NCBI GenBank assembly: GCA_900548625.1 | Contig: URLO01000004.1 | Location: 16,640-80,639, forward strand | Length of the DNA: 64,000 nucleotides | Reading direction: 5' to 3' | Source of the DNA: an uncultured Eubacteriales bacterium | GTDB taxonomy: Bacteria; Bacillota; Clostridia; Oscillospirales; Oscillospiraceae | Part shown: positions 9,369 through 17,779 of the stretch, one piece after another | How positions within the stretch are numbered: the first letter of the stretch is position 1 | Layout of the letters: the number at the start of each line of letters is the position of its first letter | Translations under genes and position numbers: made by a program | Notes under the pieces: generated by a model | Told to the model about the DNA's origin: nothing | The model's input: the letters and a program-made list of their open reading frames with translations, nothing else | Databases searched by the model: none

Positions 9369-9640
9369 GAGCTTCCACAGATTTTCTTCTCCGCGAGATC
9401 GCAGGAGAGTTTATGCTCGTTCCGGTCGGTCCCGGCGCATCCGGGATCAACGGTCTTGTCACGCTCAACGAGATCGGCGCGTTTCTTTTTAAGACCCTAC
9501 AGACCGACCAGAGCCTTGACAGTCTTACCGAGGCGGTCGTATCGGAATACGACGTCGCCCCTGAGACTGCGCGTGCCGACGCGGCGGATTTCCTGCGGCA
9601 GCTGAGCGAGATCGGCGCACTTGCGCAAACCGATGATTGA
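9365..9640 (+). CDS. PqqD-like peptide recognition protein (RRE)
   Basis: This 91-residue protein starts MRASTDFLLREIAGEFMLVPVG, with the LREIAGE-x-x-LVP pattern and the LNEIGAFLFKTL helix typical of PqqD-family RiPP recognition elements. PqqD proteins bind the leader of the precursor and present it to the radical SAM enzyme. The start overlaps the stop of the peptidase gene (ATGA), and its own 3' end overlaps the phosphatase gene that follows. A freestanding PqqD-like protein strongly supports the RiPP reading of the locus. Confidence 0.85.
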   Translation: MRASTDFLLREIAGEFMLVPVGPGASGINGLVTLNEIGAFLFKTLQTDQSLDSLTEAVVSEYDVAPETARADAADFLRQLSEIGALAQTDD

Positions 9641-10379
9641 CATCCACGCGCATATTCTGCCGGGTGTTGACGATGGCTCACCCTCGATGGAGGACTCGGT
9701 AGAGATGGCACGGCTTGCGCTGCAAAGCGGTGTGCGTGCCATGATTGCCACCCCCCACTGTGACCTGCCCGGTGTGCACTGCGTTGCCGCGCGTGACATT
9801 CCGCTGCGGGTGGACCTGCTGACCCACGCTCTGCGTGAGGCCGGTCTTCCGCTGCGCATTTATCCCGGCATGGAGATCTTCGGCACGCCGCAGACCGCCG
9901 AACGCCTGAAAAGCGGCGCACTGTGCACGCTGGCCTCATCCCGCTACCCGCTCATTGAGTTTCCGTTCGCTGATTACGGCCCGGAGGCGACCGACATCCT
10001 GCATTCCGTTCTCCGGCTCGGTCTGCGCCCGATCGTGGCGCATCCGGAGCGCTATGCGTATACGCAGACGCAGCCGCAGCTTCTGAGCGTGTGGGTCAGC
10101 ATGGGCTGCCTGCTGCAGATCAACCGCGGCAGCCTGCTCGGCCGCTTCGGTGAACGTGCGGAGACGCTGGCGCACCGTATGCTCGAGCGCGGCTTTGTGT
10201 CATTCGTCGCCAGCGACGCCCACTACCCCACCGTGCGGACGCCTTGGCTGCGCGATGCGGCGGCCTTTTTGCTGCGGGAGTACCCGACCGAGCTGGCATG
10301 GAAGCTGCTCGACCAAAATCCGCGCTGTGTACTGCGCGACACTGAAATTGAAACAGACGAACCGAGATGGTTCGATTGA
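9633..10379 (+). CDS. CpsB/YwqE-type PHP protein-tyrosine phosphatase
   Basis: The product begins MIDIHAHILPGVDDG, the metal-binding His-x-His of PHP-fold phosphatases, and later has IATPHCD, AHPERY and SDAHY with further metal ligands. At 248 residues it matches CpsB/Wzb-like enzymes that dephosphorylate the tyrosine tails of capsule chain-length kinases. The start chosen is ATG at 9633, which lies inside the 3' end of the PqqD gene; a TTG at 9621 is an alternative. The overlap implies coupling of the peptide locus with the polysaccharide regulators downstream. Its expected substrates are the two Gly-Tyr-tailed kinases encoded at 11.2-14.2 kb. Confidence 0.88.
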   Translation: MIDIHAHILPGVDDGSPSMEDSVEMARLALQSGVRAMIATPHCDLPGVHCVAARDIPLRVDLLTHALREAGLPLRIYPGMEIFGTPQTAERLKSGALCTLASSRYPLIEFPFADYGPEATDILHSVLRLGLRPIVAHPERYAYTQTQPQLLSVWVSMGCLLQINRGSLLGRFGERAETLAHRMLERGFVSFVASDAHYPTVRTPWLRDAAAFLLREYPTELAWKLLDQNPRCVLRDTEIETDEPRWFD

Positions 10380-10391
10380 GGAGAATGGACT

Positions 10392-11234
10392 GTGCGAAAC
10401 AAGGGAAAAATTCTGCTTTTGGCTCTGACGCTGCTCTGCTGTGCGGCGTTTGCCGTGTATCAGTACCGCTATTTGCGCACTGCTGACCGCGAGCCGCCCA
10501 AGATCAGCATGGCGCAGCAGGAGCTGACGCTGTCTGTCTCCGACCCGGACACACGCCTTCTCGAAGGCATGTCCGCGACGGATGCACGGGACGGTGATGT
10601 GACGCCGTCTCTGATCGTTGAGTCTGTGCGCGGCGTTGTGGCGGACAAGCGCTTTACCGTGACTTACGCGGCATTTGACCGCGCCGGAAATGTGGCAAAG
10701 GCGCAGCGCACGGTCTTTTATTCCGACTATACAAGCCCGCGCTTCAGCCTGAGCGCGCCGCTTATTTTCCGCGCGGGTGTCTCGCCGGACGCGTTCGCGC
10801 CACTCAGCGCGCAGGACGTCTTTGACGGCGACCTGACCGAGCGCATCAAGGGCACGCTCATTAGCGGCGGCTCCATGCTGCGAGAGGCCGGTGACTACAC
10901 CGTCCAGTTCCGCGTGACAAACGCGCTGGGTGACACGTCTTATCTGACCGCGCCCGTTTTGCTGACGGACGGCGGGACCGGCTCGGCGGAGATCACGCTG
11001 GAGACGTACCTTCTCTATCTGAAGACAGGCGAGGCCTTTTCCCCGAGACAATATCTTCAGGAATTGAACGCGGGCGGGCAGACGTTCCTGCTCAACCACG
11101 CGCAGACCGGCGTGGATGTGGAGGTCAGCTCCAATGTGGATACCGCCGTTCCCGGCACATATTATGTGGATTATACCGTGACATACGGACGCTATACCGG
11201 CAGGAGCCGCCTGCTTGTGGTTGTGGAGGACTGA
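10392..11234 (+). CDS. Membrane-anchored Ig-like (DUF5011-type) protein
   Basis: The start is a GTG preceded by GAGGAG. The 280-residue product has a basic N-terminus and a single hydrophobic segment (residues 7-22) that acts as a signal anchor. An extracellular part follows with bacterial Ig-like modules: repeated MSATDARDGDVT and SAQDVFDGDLTERI units with flanking FTVTYAAFDRAGN and YTVQFRVTNALGD strands. Such modules usually bind or space things on the surface. It lies between the phosphatase and the first kinase in a tight operon, so it may help anchor or sense the exported polymer; that is inference. Confidence 0.65.
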   Translation: MRNKGKILLLALTLLCCAAFAVYQYRYLRTADREPPKISMAQQELTLSVSDPDTRLLEGMSATDARDGDVTPSLIVESVRGVVADKRFTVTYAAFDRAGNVAKAQRTVFYSDYTSPRFSLSAPLIFRAGVSPDAFAPLSAQDVFDGDLTERIKGTLISGGSMLREAGDYTVQFRVTNALGDTSYLTAPVLLTDGGTGSAEITLETYLLYLKTGEAFSPRQYLQELNAGGQTFLLNHAQTGVDVEVSSNVDTAVPGTYYVDYTVTYGRYTGRSRLLVVVED

Positions 11235-11235
11235 C

Positions 11236-12726
11236 ATGACGGAAGAAAAAGTACCAAAGCAGGAGCAGAGCATCGAGCTTTTGTCGTTTGACCCGATCGT
11301 CTGCCTGCGCGACGTGCTGCGCCGCTGGTATGTGATCGCCGCGCTCGCACTGATCGCCGCGCTCGGCGCTTACGCCGGAAGTGAGGCGACATATACGCCG
11401 CGCTACACCACGACGACAACGTTCGTTGTCACCATGCAGGACAGCTCCTCCTCCGTATACCAGAATCTCTCTGCGACGAGCAATCTTGCCGCCGTCTTTT
11501 CTGAGATTCTGAACAGCTCCGTCCTGCGCAAGACCGTGGTCGAGACGCTCGGCATTCCCGCTTTCCACGGAAGCATTGAGGCCTCTGCGGTCGCGGAGAC
11601 GAACCTGCTCACCATGTGCGTCACAGACCGTGACCCCCGCACCGCCTTTCTCGTTACAAACGCCATCATCGACTGCCACTCAGTTGTCACCCAGCAGGTC
11701 ATCGGCGACACGGTTCTGGAGGTGCTTCAAAGCCCCACCGTGCCTTCCGCACCGTCCAACCCGCTGAATGCCGCGGACACCGCCAAAAAGGCCGCGCTGC
11801 TGACCGCAGCCGGCATGTGCGTCCTGCTGTTTATGATCTCTCTGCTGCGTGACGCCGTCCGAAGCGTTGGTGAGGCCGAGCGGAAGCTTGACTGCCGTGT
11901 GCTCGCCGAGATCCGGCACGAGCGCAAATACCGCACGCTCCGCGCCGCGCTGCGCCGGAAAAAGAGCTCCATCCTGATCACCGAGCCGCTGACCTCATTC
12001 TCCTACACCGAGACCATCCGGACGCTCCGGCGGAAGCTGGAGCAGCACATGCCGGAGCGCGGCAACACCATTTTGATCACAAGCGCGCTCGAAAACGAGG
12101 GAAAATCCACCATCGCCGTCAATCTGGCGCTGTCGCTGGCACAGAAACACAAGCGTGTGCTTCTGGTGGACTGCGATCTGCGCAAGCCCGCCTGCCGCAA
12201 GATTCTTGAGATCCCCGCTGTCCAGCACGAAACGCTGGAGGTCCTTCGCGGCACAGCTGCGCCGGGCGACGCCATTGTGCGCGCATCGGATACACCCACG
12301 CTGTCGCTGCTTTTGCAGACGCAGTCCGTCCGCAATTCCAGCAAATTCGTCAGCTCCAGTGCCATGGCAGCATTTCTTGACGCCGTCCGCTCACGCTATG
12401 ACTACGTCATTCTGGACACGCCGCCCATGTCCGCCGGTTCTGACGCAGAGGCGCTTGCAGAGCTGGCCGACGCCGCCGTTCTGGTCGTGCGGCAAAATCA
12501 GGCCGGAACAGCACTGCTGCGCGCCTGTGTCAGCACGCTGCGCGGCACAAACGCAAAACTGCTCGGCTGCGTGCTGAATGACTGCCATGCCTCCATCCTC
12601 TCCGAGCAGAGCAGCTACGGCTACGGCTACGGTTACGGATACGGCTACGGCTATGGACATTACGGCCATTACGGAAAGTACGGCAAATACGGCGCTTATG
12701 ACGCCGCCCGGAAAGATGGCCGCTGA
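11236..12726 (+). CDS. Fused Wzz/BY-kinase chain-length regulator 1
   Basis: The ATG follows GGAGGA and lies 1 bp after the previous stop. The 496-residue product has a Wzz-type domain with membrane segments near residues 32-50 and 183-203. A cytoplasmic tyrosine kinase follows: Walker A SALENEGKST (about 283), Walker A' LLVDCDLRKP (about 306) and Walker B VILDTPP (about 391). The tail is a run of Gly-Tyr dipeptides ending in HYGHYGKYGKYG, the autophosphorylation cluster. Joining of both modules in one chain resembles proteobacterial Wzc; most Firmicutes encode them as CpsC and CpsD. It should control polymerisation or export of an exopolysaccharide, with the PHP phosphatase reversing phosphorylation. 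Confidence 0.88.
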   Translation: MTEEKVPKQEQSIELLSFDPIVCLRDVLRRWYVIAALALIAALGAYAGSEATYTPRYTTTTTFVVTMQDSSSSVYQNLSATSNLAAVFSEILNSSVLRKTVVETLGIPAFHGSIEASAVAETNLLTMCVTDRDPRTAFLVTNAIIDCHSVVTQQVIGDTVLEVLQSPTVPSAPSNPLNAADTAKKAALLTAAGMCVLLFMISLLRDAVRSVGEAERKLDCRVLAEIRHERKYRTLRAALRRKKSSILITEPLTSFSYTETIRTLRRKLEQHMPERGNTILITSALENEGKSTIAVNLALSLAQKHKRVLLVDCDLRKPACRKILEIPAVQHETLEVLRGTAAPGDAIVRASDTPTLSLLLQTQSVRNSSKFVSSSAMAAFLDAVRSRYDYVILDTPPMSAGSDAEALAELADAAVLVVRQNQAGTALLRACVSTLRGTNAKLLGCVLNDCHASILSEQSSYGYGYGYGYGYGYGHYGHYGKYGKYGAYDAARKDGR

Positions 12727-12739
12727 ACGGAGCTACGCT

Positions 12740-14170
12740 ATGGAGAATAATACAAACAAAGAAGTGAATATCGCGGGCATCGATCTGCATCAGCTTCTGA
12801 CCGACGGCTTACGCACCATGCGGCAGACACTGCTGCTGTTCATTGCGGCGCTCGCCGTCTGCACGGGTCTTCTTTGCTGGCGCACCTATCGCACCTACCG
12901 CCCGATGTACCGCGCAAGCGCAACGTTTACGGTCTATGTCGCAAACCCGCTTCAGTCCGAGATCCGCAGCTACAACACCGCCACTGCGGAGCAGATGGCA
13001 AAAACGTTCCCCTACATTCTGACGAGCGGTGCGCTGAACGACCGTGTTATGCGCGAGCTCGGCATCTCTGCCATGCCGGCAGTGTCCGCCTCTGTTCTGA
13101 ACAACACCAACATTTTTACGCTCACCGTTACCTCCTCCGACCCGCAGCTTGCCTACAATGTGCTAAACGCCGTGATCGAGAACTATCCCGACGTCGCAGA
13201 ATTCGTCGTCGGCCCGACGGTCATGAATCTGCTGGATGAAAGCGGACTGCCGTCCGTACCGTACAATACGCGAAGCTATCGCGGCGCGGTCAAAAAAAGC
13301 GTTTTGGTCTGCACCGCGCTCTGGCTGCTCGTCTGCATCGTGTTTGCGGCGCTCCGCAGCACTGTTCACGGAGAGGACGAGCTCAAGCAGATCCTGAATC
13401 TGCCCACGCTTGGCGTTCTGCCGCTCGTCCGGAGCCGGAAAAAGAGCGAGCGTGCGCTCTGCCTCCAGCCGGAGGCGCACTCCGGCTTCTCTGAGGCCGT
13501 ACAGCTCATGCGCATCCGCGTGCAAAAGAAAATGCGCGAGAGCGGGATGAAGGTCCTGCTTGTCTCCAGTGCCTCGCCCGGCGAGGGCAAGACAACGGTT
13601 GCGATCAACCTTGCCGAGGCGCTTGCCGGCGGCGGCGCGCGCGTGCTGCTGGTGGACTGCGACCTCAGAAACCCATCGGTCGCCCGCGCACTCGGCCTTG
13701 AAAACAAGGATGGCCTGGCAGAATATCTGCGCGGTGAAACGTCCTATCAGAAGATCGTCCGCCAAGCCCAGACCAAGGGGCTCTATCTCGTGCTGGCCGG
13801 GAAACCAGACGCCAACGCGGCAGAGCTTTTGACGCGCCCCGCGTGCAGGCCCTTCTTCGACGCCTGCCGCACCGTCTTTGACTATGTCATACTCGACACC
13901 CCGCCCGCAGCGCTGCTGGCGGACGCCGCAGAGGTCGCCGTCTCAGCGGACTGCGCGCTTCTGACCATCCGGCAGAATTACGCACCGAAGCGGAAGATCC
14001 TCGAATGCGCGCAGATCCTCTCGGACAGCAAGCTGCCCGTCATCGGCTGCGTCATCAACTATGCCTCCGGCAGGCACGCCTCCGGCGGCTATTACGGTTA
14101 CGGCTATGGCTACGGCTATGGCAGCCGGCGCGCGCAGGCATCCGGTGATGCCCCGACGGCCGGCGCTTAA
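12740..14170 (+). CDS. Fused Wzz/BY-kinase chain-length regulator 2
   Basis: This second, divergent copy (476 residues) lies 13 bp after the first. It has two membrane segments (about residues 32-50 and 188-208). The kinase carries Walker A SASPGEGKTT (277-286), Walker A' LLVDCDLRNPS and Walker B VILDTPP (383). The C-terminus has YYGYGYGYGYGYG, then a tyrosine-free Ala/Gly-rich end. The ATG at 12740 has a weak GGAG upstream. Two tandem kinases could form mixed oligomers or serve two polymers; the window does not tell. The first kinase lacks any sign of decay, so both appear functional. Confidence 0.86.
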   Translation: MENNTNKEVNIAGIDLHQLLTDGLRTMRQTLLLFIAALAVCTGLLCWRTYRTYRPMYRASATFTVYVANPLQSEIRSYNTATAEQMAKTFPYILTSGALNDRVMRELGISAMPAVSASVLNNTNIFTLTVTSSDPQLAYNVLNAVIENYPDVAEFVVGPTVMNLLDESGLPSVPYNTRSYRGAVKKSVLVCTALWLLVCIVFAALRSTVHGEDELKQILNLPTLGVLPLVRSRKKSERALCLQPEAHSGFSEAVQLMRIRVQKKMRESGMKVLLVSSASPGEGKTTVAINLAEALAGGGARVLLVDCDLRNPSVARALGLENKDGLAEYLRGETSYQKIVRQAQTKGLYLVLAGKPDANAAELLTRPACRPFFDACRTVFDYVILDTPPAALLADAAEVAVSADCALLTIRQNYAPKRKILECAQILSDSKLPVIGCVINYASGRHASGGYYGYGYGYGYGSRRAQASGDAPTAGA

Positions 14171-14182
14171 GGAGACATTTTC

Positions 14183-16066
14183 ATGGCAATCCAATCTGTA
14201 AAACGAGACTACACGCTGCATCGGCGCGTTGTGCTGTTGATCCTTCTGGATCTGCTTGCGGTCAACTTCTCCGCGCTGGCAGCACTGCTGCTCCGGTTCG
14301 AGTTCAGCATCAATGATCTGGCAGAGTCCGGCTTTGCGCAGATCTATCTGAAAACAGCGCCGCTCTACTCCGTGCTCTCCATTCTCCTGTTTGCACTGCT
14401 GCACCTCTACAGGAGCCTGTGGGCGTACGCCAGCATCGACGAGCTGCGCTATATTCTCTTTGCCTCGATCGGCTCGGCGCTGCTGGAGCAGCTGATCTGC
14501 TATGTCACGGGCTGTTATCTTCCGCGCAGCATGCCGATCCTCGATCTGCTGCTCCTGTTTCTCTCGCTGACGCTCATCCGCTATTCCTACCGCATACTTC
14601 GCCGCTTCATCCGCAGGCAGAGCACGCCCATGCGCCCTACCATGCTCATCGGCGCCGGAGCCGCCGGTTCGATGGTCGTGCGTGAGCTCAAGCGCAGCCA
14701 GCAGAGCCAGAACAACATCGTCTGCATCATCGACGACGACCCGGGCAAGAAAAACTCGCTGCTCTGCGGCATTCCCATCGTCGGCGGCAGAGACTGCATT
14801 CTGGAGGCAGCAAGCCGCTACCATGTGACCGACATCATTTTCGCGATCCCGACCGCCACGCGCCGTGACACGCGCCAGATCGTGGACATCTGCCAGAAGA
14901 CCGGCTGCAAGCTTCAGATCCTGCCGGGCCTTTATCAGCTCGCCAGCGGCCAGGTCCGCGTCAAGCAGATCCGCGACATCCGCGTGGAGGATCTGCTCGG
15001 CCGTGACAAGGTGCAGCCGAACCTCGCAGAGATCGGCTCGTTCATCACAGGAAAAGTCGTGCTTGTGACGGGCGGCGGCGGCTCCATCGGCAGCGAGCTC
15101 TGCCGTCAGGTGGCAGCGCAGCACCCGAAACAGCTCATCATCTTCGATATCTACGAAAACAACGCCTACGCCATCCAGCAGGAGCTGCGCTTTACGCACC
15201 CGGAGCTGGAGCTGGTCACGCTGATCGGCTCCGTCCGCGACCGCACCCGCGTCGAGTCTGTTTTTGAGACCTACCGTCCCCAGCTCGTCTGCCATGCGGC
15301 CGCGCACAAGCACGTTCCCTTGATGGAGGACAGCCCGAACGAGGCCATCAAGAATAACGTCTTCGGCACGCTCAACACAGCCCGCGCCGCTGACCGATAC
15401 GGCGCGGAGGCCTTCATTCTGATCTCCACCGACAAGGCGGTCAACCCGACGAACGTCATGGGCGCGTCCAAGCGTATCTGTGAAATGATCGTGCAGGTCA
15501 TGGGGCAAAACTCCAAGACGCGCTTTGCTGCCGTCCGCTTCGGAAACGTCCTCGGCTCCAACGGCAGCGTCATTCCCCTGTTCAAGTCCCAGATCGAGCG
15601 CGGCGGCCCCGTCACCGTCACGCACCGCGACATCATCCGCTATTTCATGACGATCTCCGAGGCGGTCTCGCTGGTTTTGCAGGCCTGCTGCTACGCGCAG
15701 GAGGGCGAGGTATTTGTGCTGGACATGGGCGAGCCCGTCCACATCGACGCCTTGGCGCGCAACATGATCCGCCTGTCCGGATTTGAGCCGGACGTGGACA
15801 TTCCCATCGTCTACACTGGCTTGAGACCCGGCGAAAAGCTCTATGAGGAGCTGCTGATGAATGACGAAGGGCTTGACAAAACGCCGAATGAACTGATCTT
15901 CATCGGTCATTTCAATGATTTTGACCGCGATGCACTGATGGAGCGCTTGGAGGCGCTGCATACAGCCTGCCACAGCAGCGCGGACATCCGACCGCTGCTC
16001 CGGCAGATCGTCCCCACCTATCATCCCGCCGAAAATCCACAGCCCGAGGCCGCGGTCCTTGCCTGA
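14183..16066 (+). CDS. Membrane UDP-sugar 4,6-dehydratase (CapD/PglF/FlaA1 family)
   Basis: The 627-residue product has four N-terminal membrane helices (about residues 12-135) and a CoA-binding-like Rossmann domain (about 145-260). A C-terminal extended SDR domain follows, with the nucleotide loop GGGGSIGSE (297-305). STDKAVNPTNVMGASK is the active region; the usual catalytic Tyr is Met here, as in the large PglF/WbpM-type enzymes. These convert UDP-GlcNAc to a 4-keto-6-deoxy sugar, the first step to bacillosamine, QuiNAc or FucNAc units of capsules and glycoprotein glycans. It starts 13 bp after the second kinase, closing the visible polysaccharide operon. No transferase or flippase gene follows. 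Confidence 0.9.
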   Translation: MAIQSVKRDYTLHRRVVLLILLDLLAVNFSALAALLLRFEFSINDLAESGFAQIYLKTAPLYSVLSILLFALLHLYRSLWAYASIDELRYILFASIGSALLEQLICYVTGCYLPRSMPILDLLLLFLSLTLIRYSYRILRRFIRRQSTPMRPTMLIGAGAAGSMVVRELKRSQQSQNNIVCIIDDDPGKKNSLLCGIPIVGGRDCILEAASRYHVTDIIFAIPTATRRDTRQIVDICQKTGCKLQILPGLYQLASGQVRVKQIRDIRVEDLLGRDKVQPNLAEIGSFITGKVVLVTGGGGSIGSELCRQVAAQHPKQLIIFDIYENNAYAIQQELRFTHPELELVTLIGSVRDRTRVESVFETYRPQLVCHAAAHKHVPLMEDSPNEAIKNNVFGTLNTARAADRYGAEAFILISTDKAVNPTNVMGASKRICEMIVQVMGQNSKTRFAAVRFGNVLGSNGSVIPLFKSQIERGGPVTVTHRDIIRYFMTISEAVSLVLQACCYAQEGEVFVLDMGEPVHIDALARNMIRLSGFEPDVDIPIVYTGLRPGEKLYEELLMNDEGLDKTPNELIFIGHFNDFDRDALMERLEALHTACHSSADIRPLLRQIVPTYHPAENPQPEAAVLA

Positions 16067-16100
16067 CGCGGCGCATCACAGCCGAAAAGGAGCGTTTTTT

Positions 16101-16349
16101 ATGCGTGAGATCCAGCTTGGTCACGTTTATCGTCATTTTAAGGGCGACCACTATCTGGTCGAGGCCGTTGCAAAGGATTCCGAGACCGGAGAGCCCTATG
16201 TTGTCTACCGCAAGCTCTATGGCGACGGCGGCTTGTGGCTTCGTCCGCTTGCCATGTTTCTGAGCAAGATCGACCGTGAGAAATACCCGGACGCGCAGCA
16301 GGAATACCGCTTTGAGCTTCTGGACATCCCCAGCTGCGCCGGGCACTAA
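16101..16349 (+). CDS. DUF1653 family protein
   Basis: The ATG follows AAAAGGAG by 8 bp. The 82-residue product contains GHVYRHFKGDHYLV, YVVYRKLYGDGGLWLRPLAMFLSKID, the pattern of DUF1653. The family is small, soluble and of unknown role, common in Clostridia and other bacteria. It follows the dehydratase gene by 34 bp and may be transcribed from the same message, but a functional link is not evident. Confidence 0.8.
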   Translation: MREIQLGHVYRHFKGDHYLVEAVAKDSETGEPYVVYRKLYGDGGLWLRPLAMFLSKIDREKYPDAQQEYRFELLDIPSCAGH

Positions 16350-16400
16350 GCCAGTCTCCCTACCCGTTCCCACATTCAAATCAAAAAGGAGTGCGTTGTC

Positions 16401-16883
16401 ATGAAGAAAATTCTGGTTGCCTGTTTTTCCGCCAGCGGTGAGACCGCACGGCTGGCAAAGACCATCGCGGACGTGACCGGCGGCGATCTGTTTGAGATCC
16501 TGCCGGAGGCCCCCTACACCGCCGCCGACCTGGACTGGAAGGACAAGACGAGCCGCAGCACTTTGGAAATGAAGGACGCGGCAAGCCGCCCTGCCATTTC
16601 CGGCCGCGTGGAGAACATGGCGCAGTACGACACGGTTTTTGTGGGCTTCCCCATCTGGTGGTATCAGGCCCCGCGCATCATCGAGACGTTCCTTGAGTGC
16701 TATGACTTTGCAGGCAAGACGCTGATTCCCTTCGCCACCTCCGGCGGCAGTGACATGGGCAAGACCGAAGACATCCTGAGACCCTGCTGCTCTGCGCAGA
16801 CGGCGTGGTGCCCCGGCAAACGCCTGAGCAGCCGTGAAAGCGCCGCCTCTGTGCGGGAATGGGTCGAGAGCCTGCACTGCTGA
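16401..16883 (+). CDS. Flavodoxin-like FMN protein
   Basis: The 160-residue product begins MKKILVACFSASGETARLAKTIA, a flavodoxin phosphate loop (S-A-S-G-E-T), and later has VFVGFPIWWYQAPRIIETFLE and FATSGGSDMGKT, the isoalloxazine-contacting loops of the Flavodoxin_4 group. These bind FMN and carry electrons in the cytoplasm. AAAAGGAG precedes the ATG. The gene follows DUF1653 by 51 bp and is followed by a terminator-like hairpin. Confidence 0.85.
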   Translation: MKKILVACFSASGETARLAKTIADVTGGDLFEILPEAPYTAADLDWKDKTSRSTLEMKDAASRPAISGRVENMAQYDTVFVGFPIWWYQAPRIIETFLECYDFAGKTLIPFATSGGSDMGKTEDILRPCCSAQTAWCPGKRLSSRESAASVREWVESLHC

Positions 16884-17003
16884 GCAGATCCTTTTGGAAA
16901 CGGAAAAGCAGCGCCCCTCTCGCAAGGTGTCACTGCCCGGCTGCCGCAAGGATGAGTGGAAGGCTCTGCTCCCGCTGCCTTGCTATAAAGAATACAAAAC
17001 CAT

Positions 17004-17056
17004 TCGCCGCGCCTTAGAGGGCTGTCATCAGTCCTCCAAGGCGCGGCGCTTTTCTC
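17004..17056 (+). terminator. Terminator-like hairpin after the flavodoxin gene
   Basis: CGCCGCGCCTTAGAGG pairs with CCTCCAAGGCGCGGCG around a 14-nt loop, followed by CTTTTC. It lies about 120 bp after the flavodoxin stop. Confidence 0.6.
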
Positions 17057-17727
17057 GCTTCATGCTGAGCCCTGCTGCTCACATCATTTTCTCCCCGGCT
17101 ATTTTGGATACGGCAAGCGTCCGATGCAGCTTCCACCATTTGCTCCGTCTGCATTGCCTGCTGCGTGACAGGTCACGCGTTCAGCTTTGCACGCGGAAAA
17201 CCAAAATTTGGTCGTTATTGATCTCGTAATCAGCGAGTCAGGCTTGCTTGCCTTACATATCATATGGAGACGTCCGTTTGGATGCAGGAAAGCGTGAGGT
17301 ATCGAAAAAGCGGTTCTGACGAAAGAACGTCTGGCGAGGATGGAGAAGCAGAACGCTTCTTTTTCATTCCATAAAGGCTCGTAGAGTGAGCCGAACCAGA
17401 ATATCTTTATAATAAAATGTGCAGCGTTATCGTTCATCTGCACCTGAACCGGTGTCCGCGTTCTCTTGGCTTGCCGCACCCAGAATAAGGTCATGGCGGA
17501 AGCGGAGGACGAACCCGTTCTCGCTGTACCGAAGAAAGATGGAATGGTATCTAAAAGGGTGCAGCTTGCCACTCAGAAATGACCTTTGGATGTCAGGTGA
17601 CCGCGCAGGCGCGTCCACCTCGACAGCAAAGGTCTTTCTTCGTTCAAAATCGTAACCGCTGACGCTGGGCTACGATTTTGTTTTCTGCTTTGGCACCAGT
17701 CCGTCTTCTTTAGGCCGTGCAATAAAC

Positions 17728-17773
17728 AGGGGCTGTCCCGAATGATTTTCCGAAATCATTTTGGGCAGCCCCT
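17728..17773 (-). terminator. Terminator of the GDPD gene
   Basis: AGGGGCTGTCCC pairs with GGGCAGCCCCT, and the inner AATGATTT with AAATCATT, making one long stem just past the stop of the minus-strand gene. A short T-rich stretch (GTTTATT) follows on that strand. Confidence 0.7.
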
Positions 17774-17779
17774 ATTGTC

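Larger units (their letters stand above)
16884..17779. other. ~900 bp without a supportable gene
   Basis: Between the flavodoxin and GDPD genes no reading frame has a ribosome site, family motif or convincing composition. Frames on both strands near 17,420-17,660 and 17,099-17,572 are open but show no recognisable motif. The stretch holds a hairpin at 17,004-17,056 and another at 17,728-17,773. It may be the remains of a decayed gene. Confidence 0.5.

Noticed and set aside
13943..16024. 693-codon minus-strand frame opposite the dehydratase
   Set aside because: The plus strand has a clear PglF-type enzyme; the reverse product has no membrane, domain or start features.
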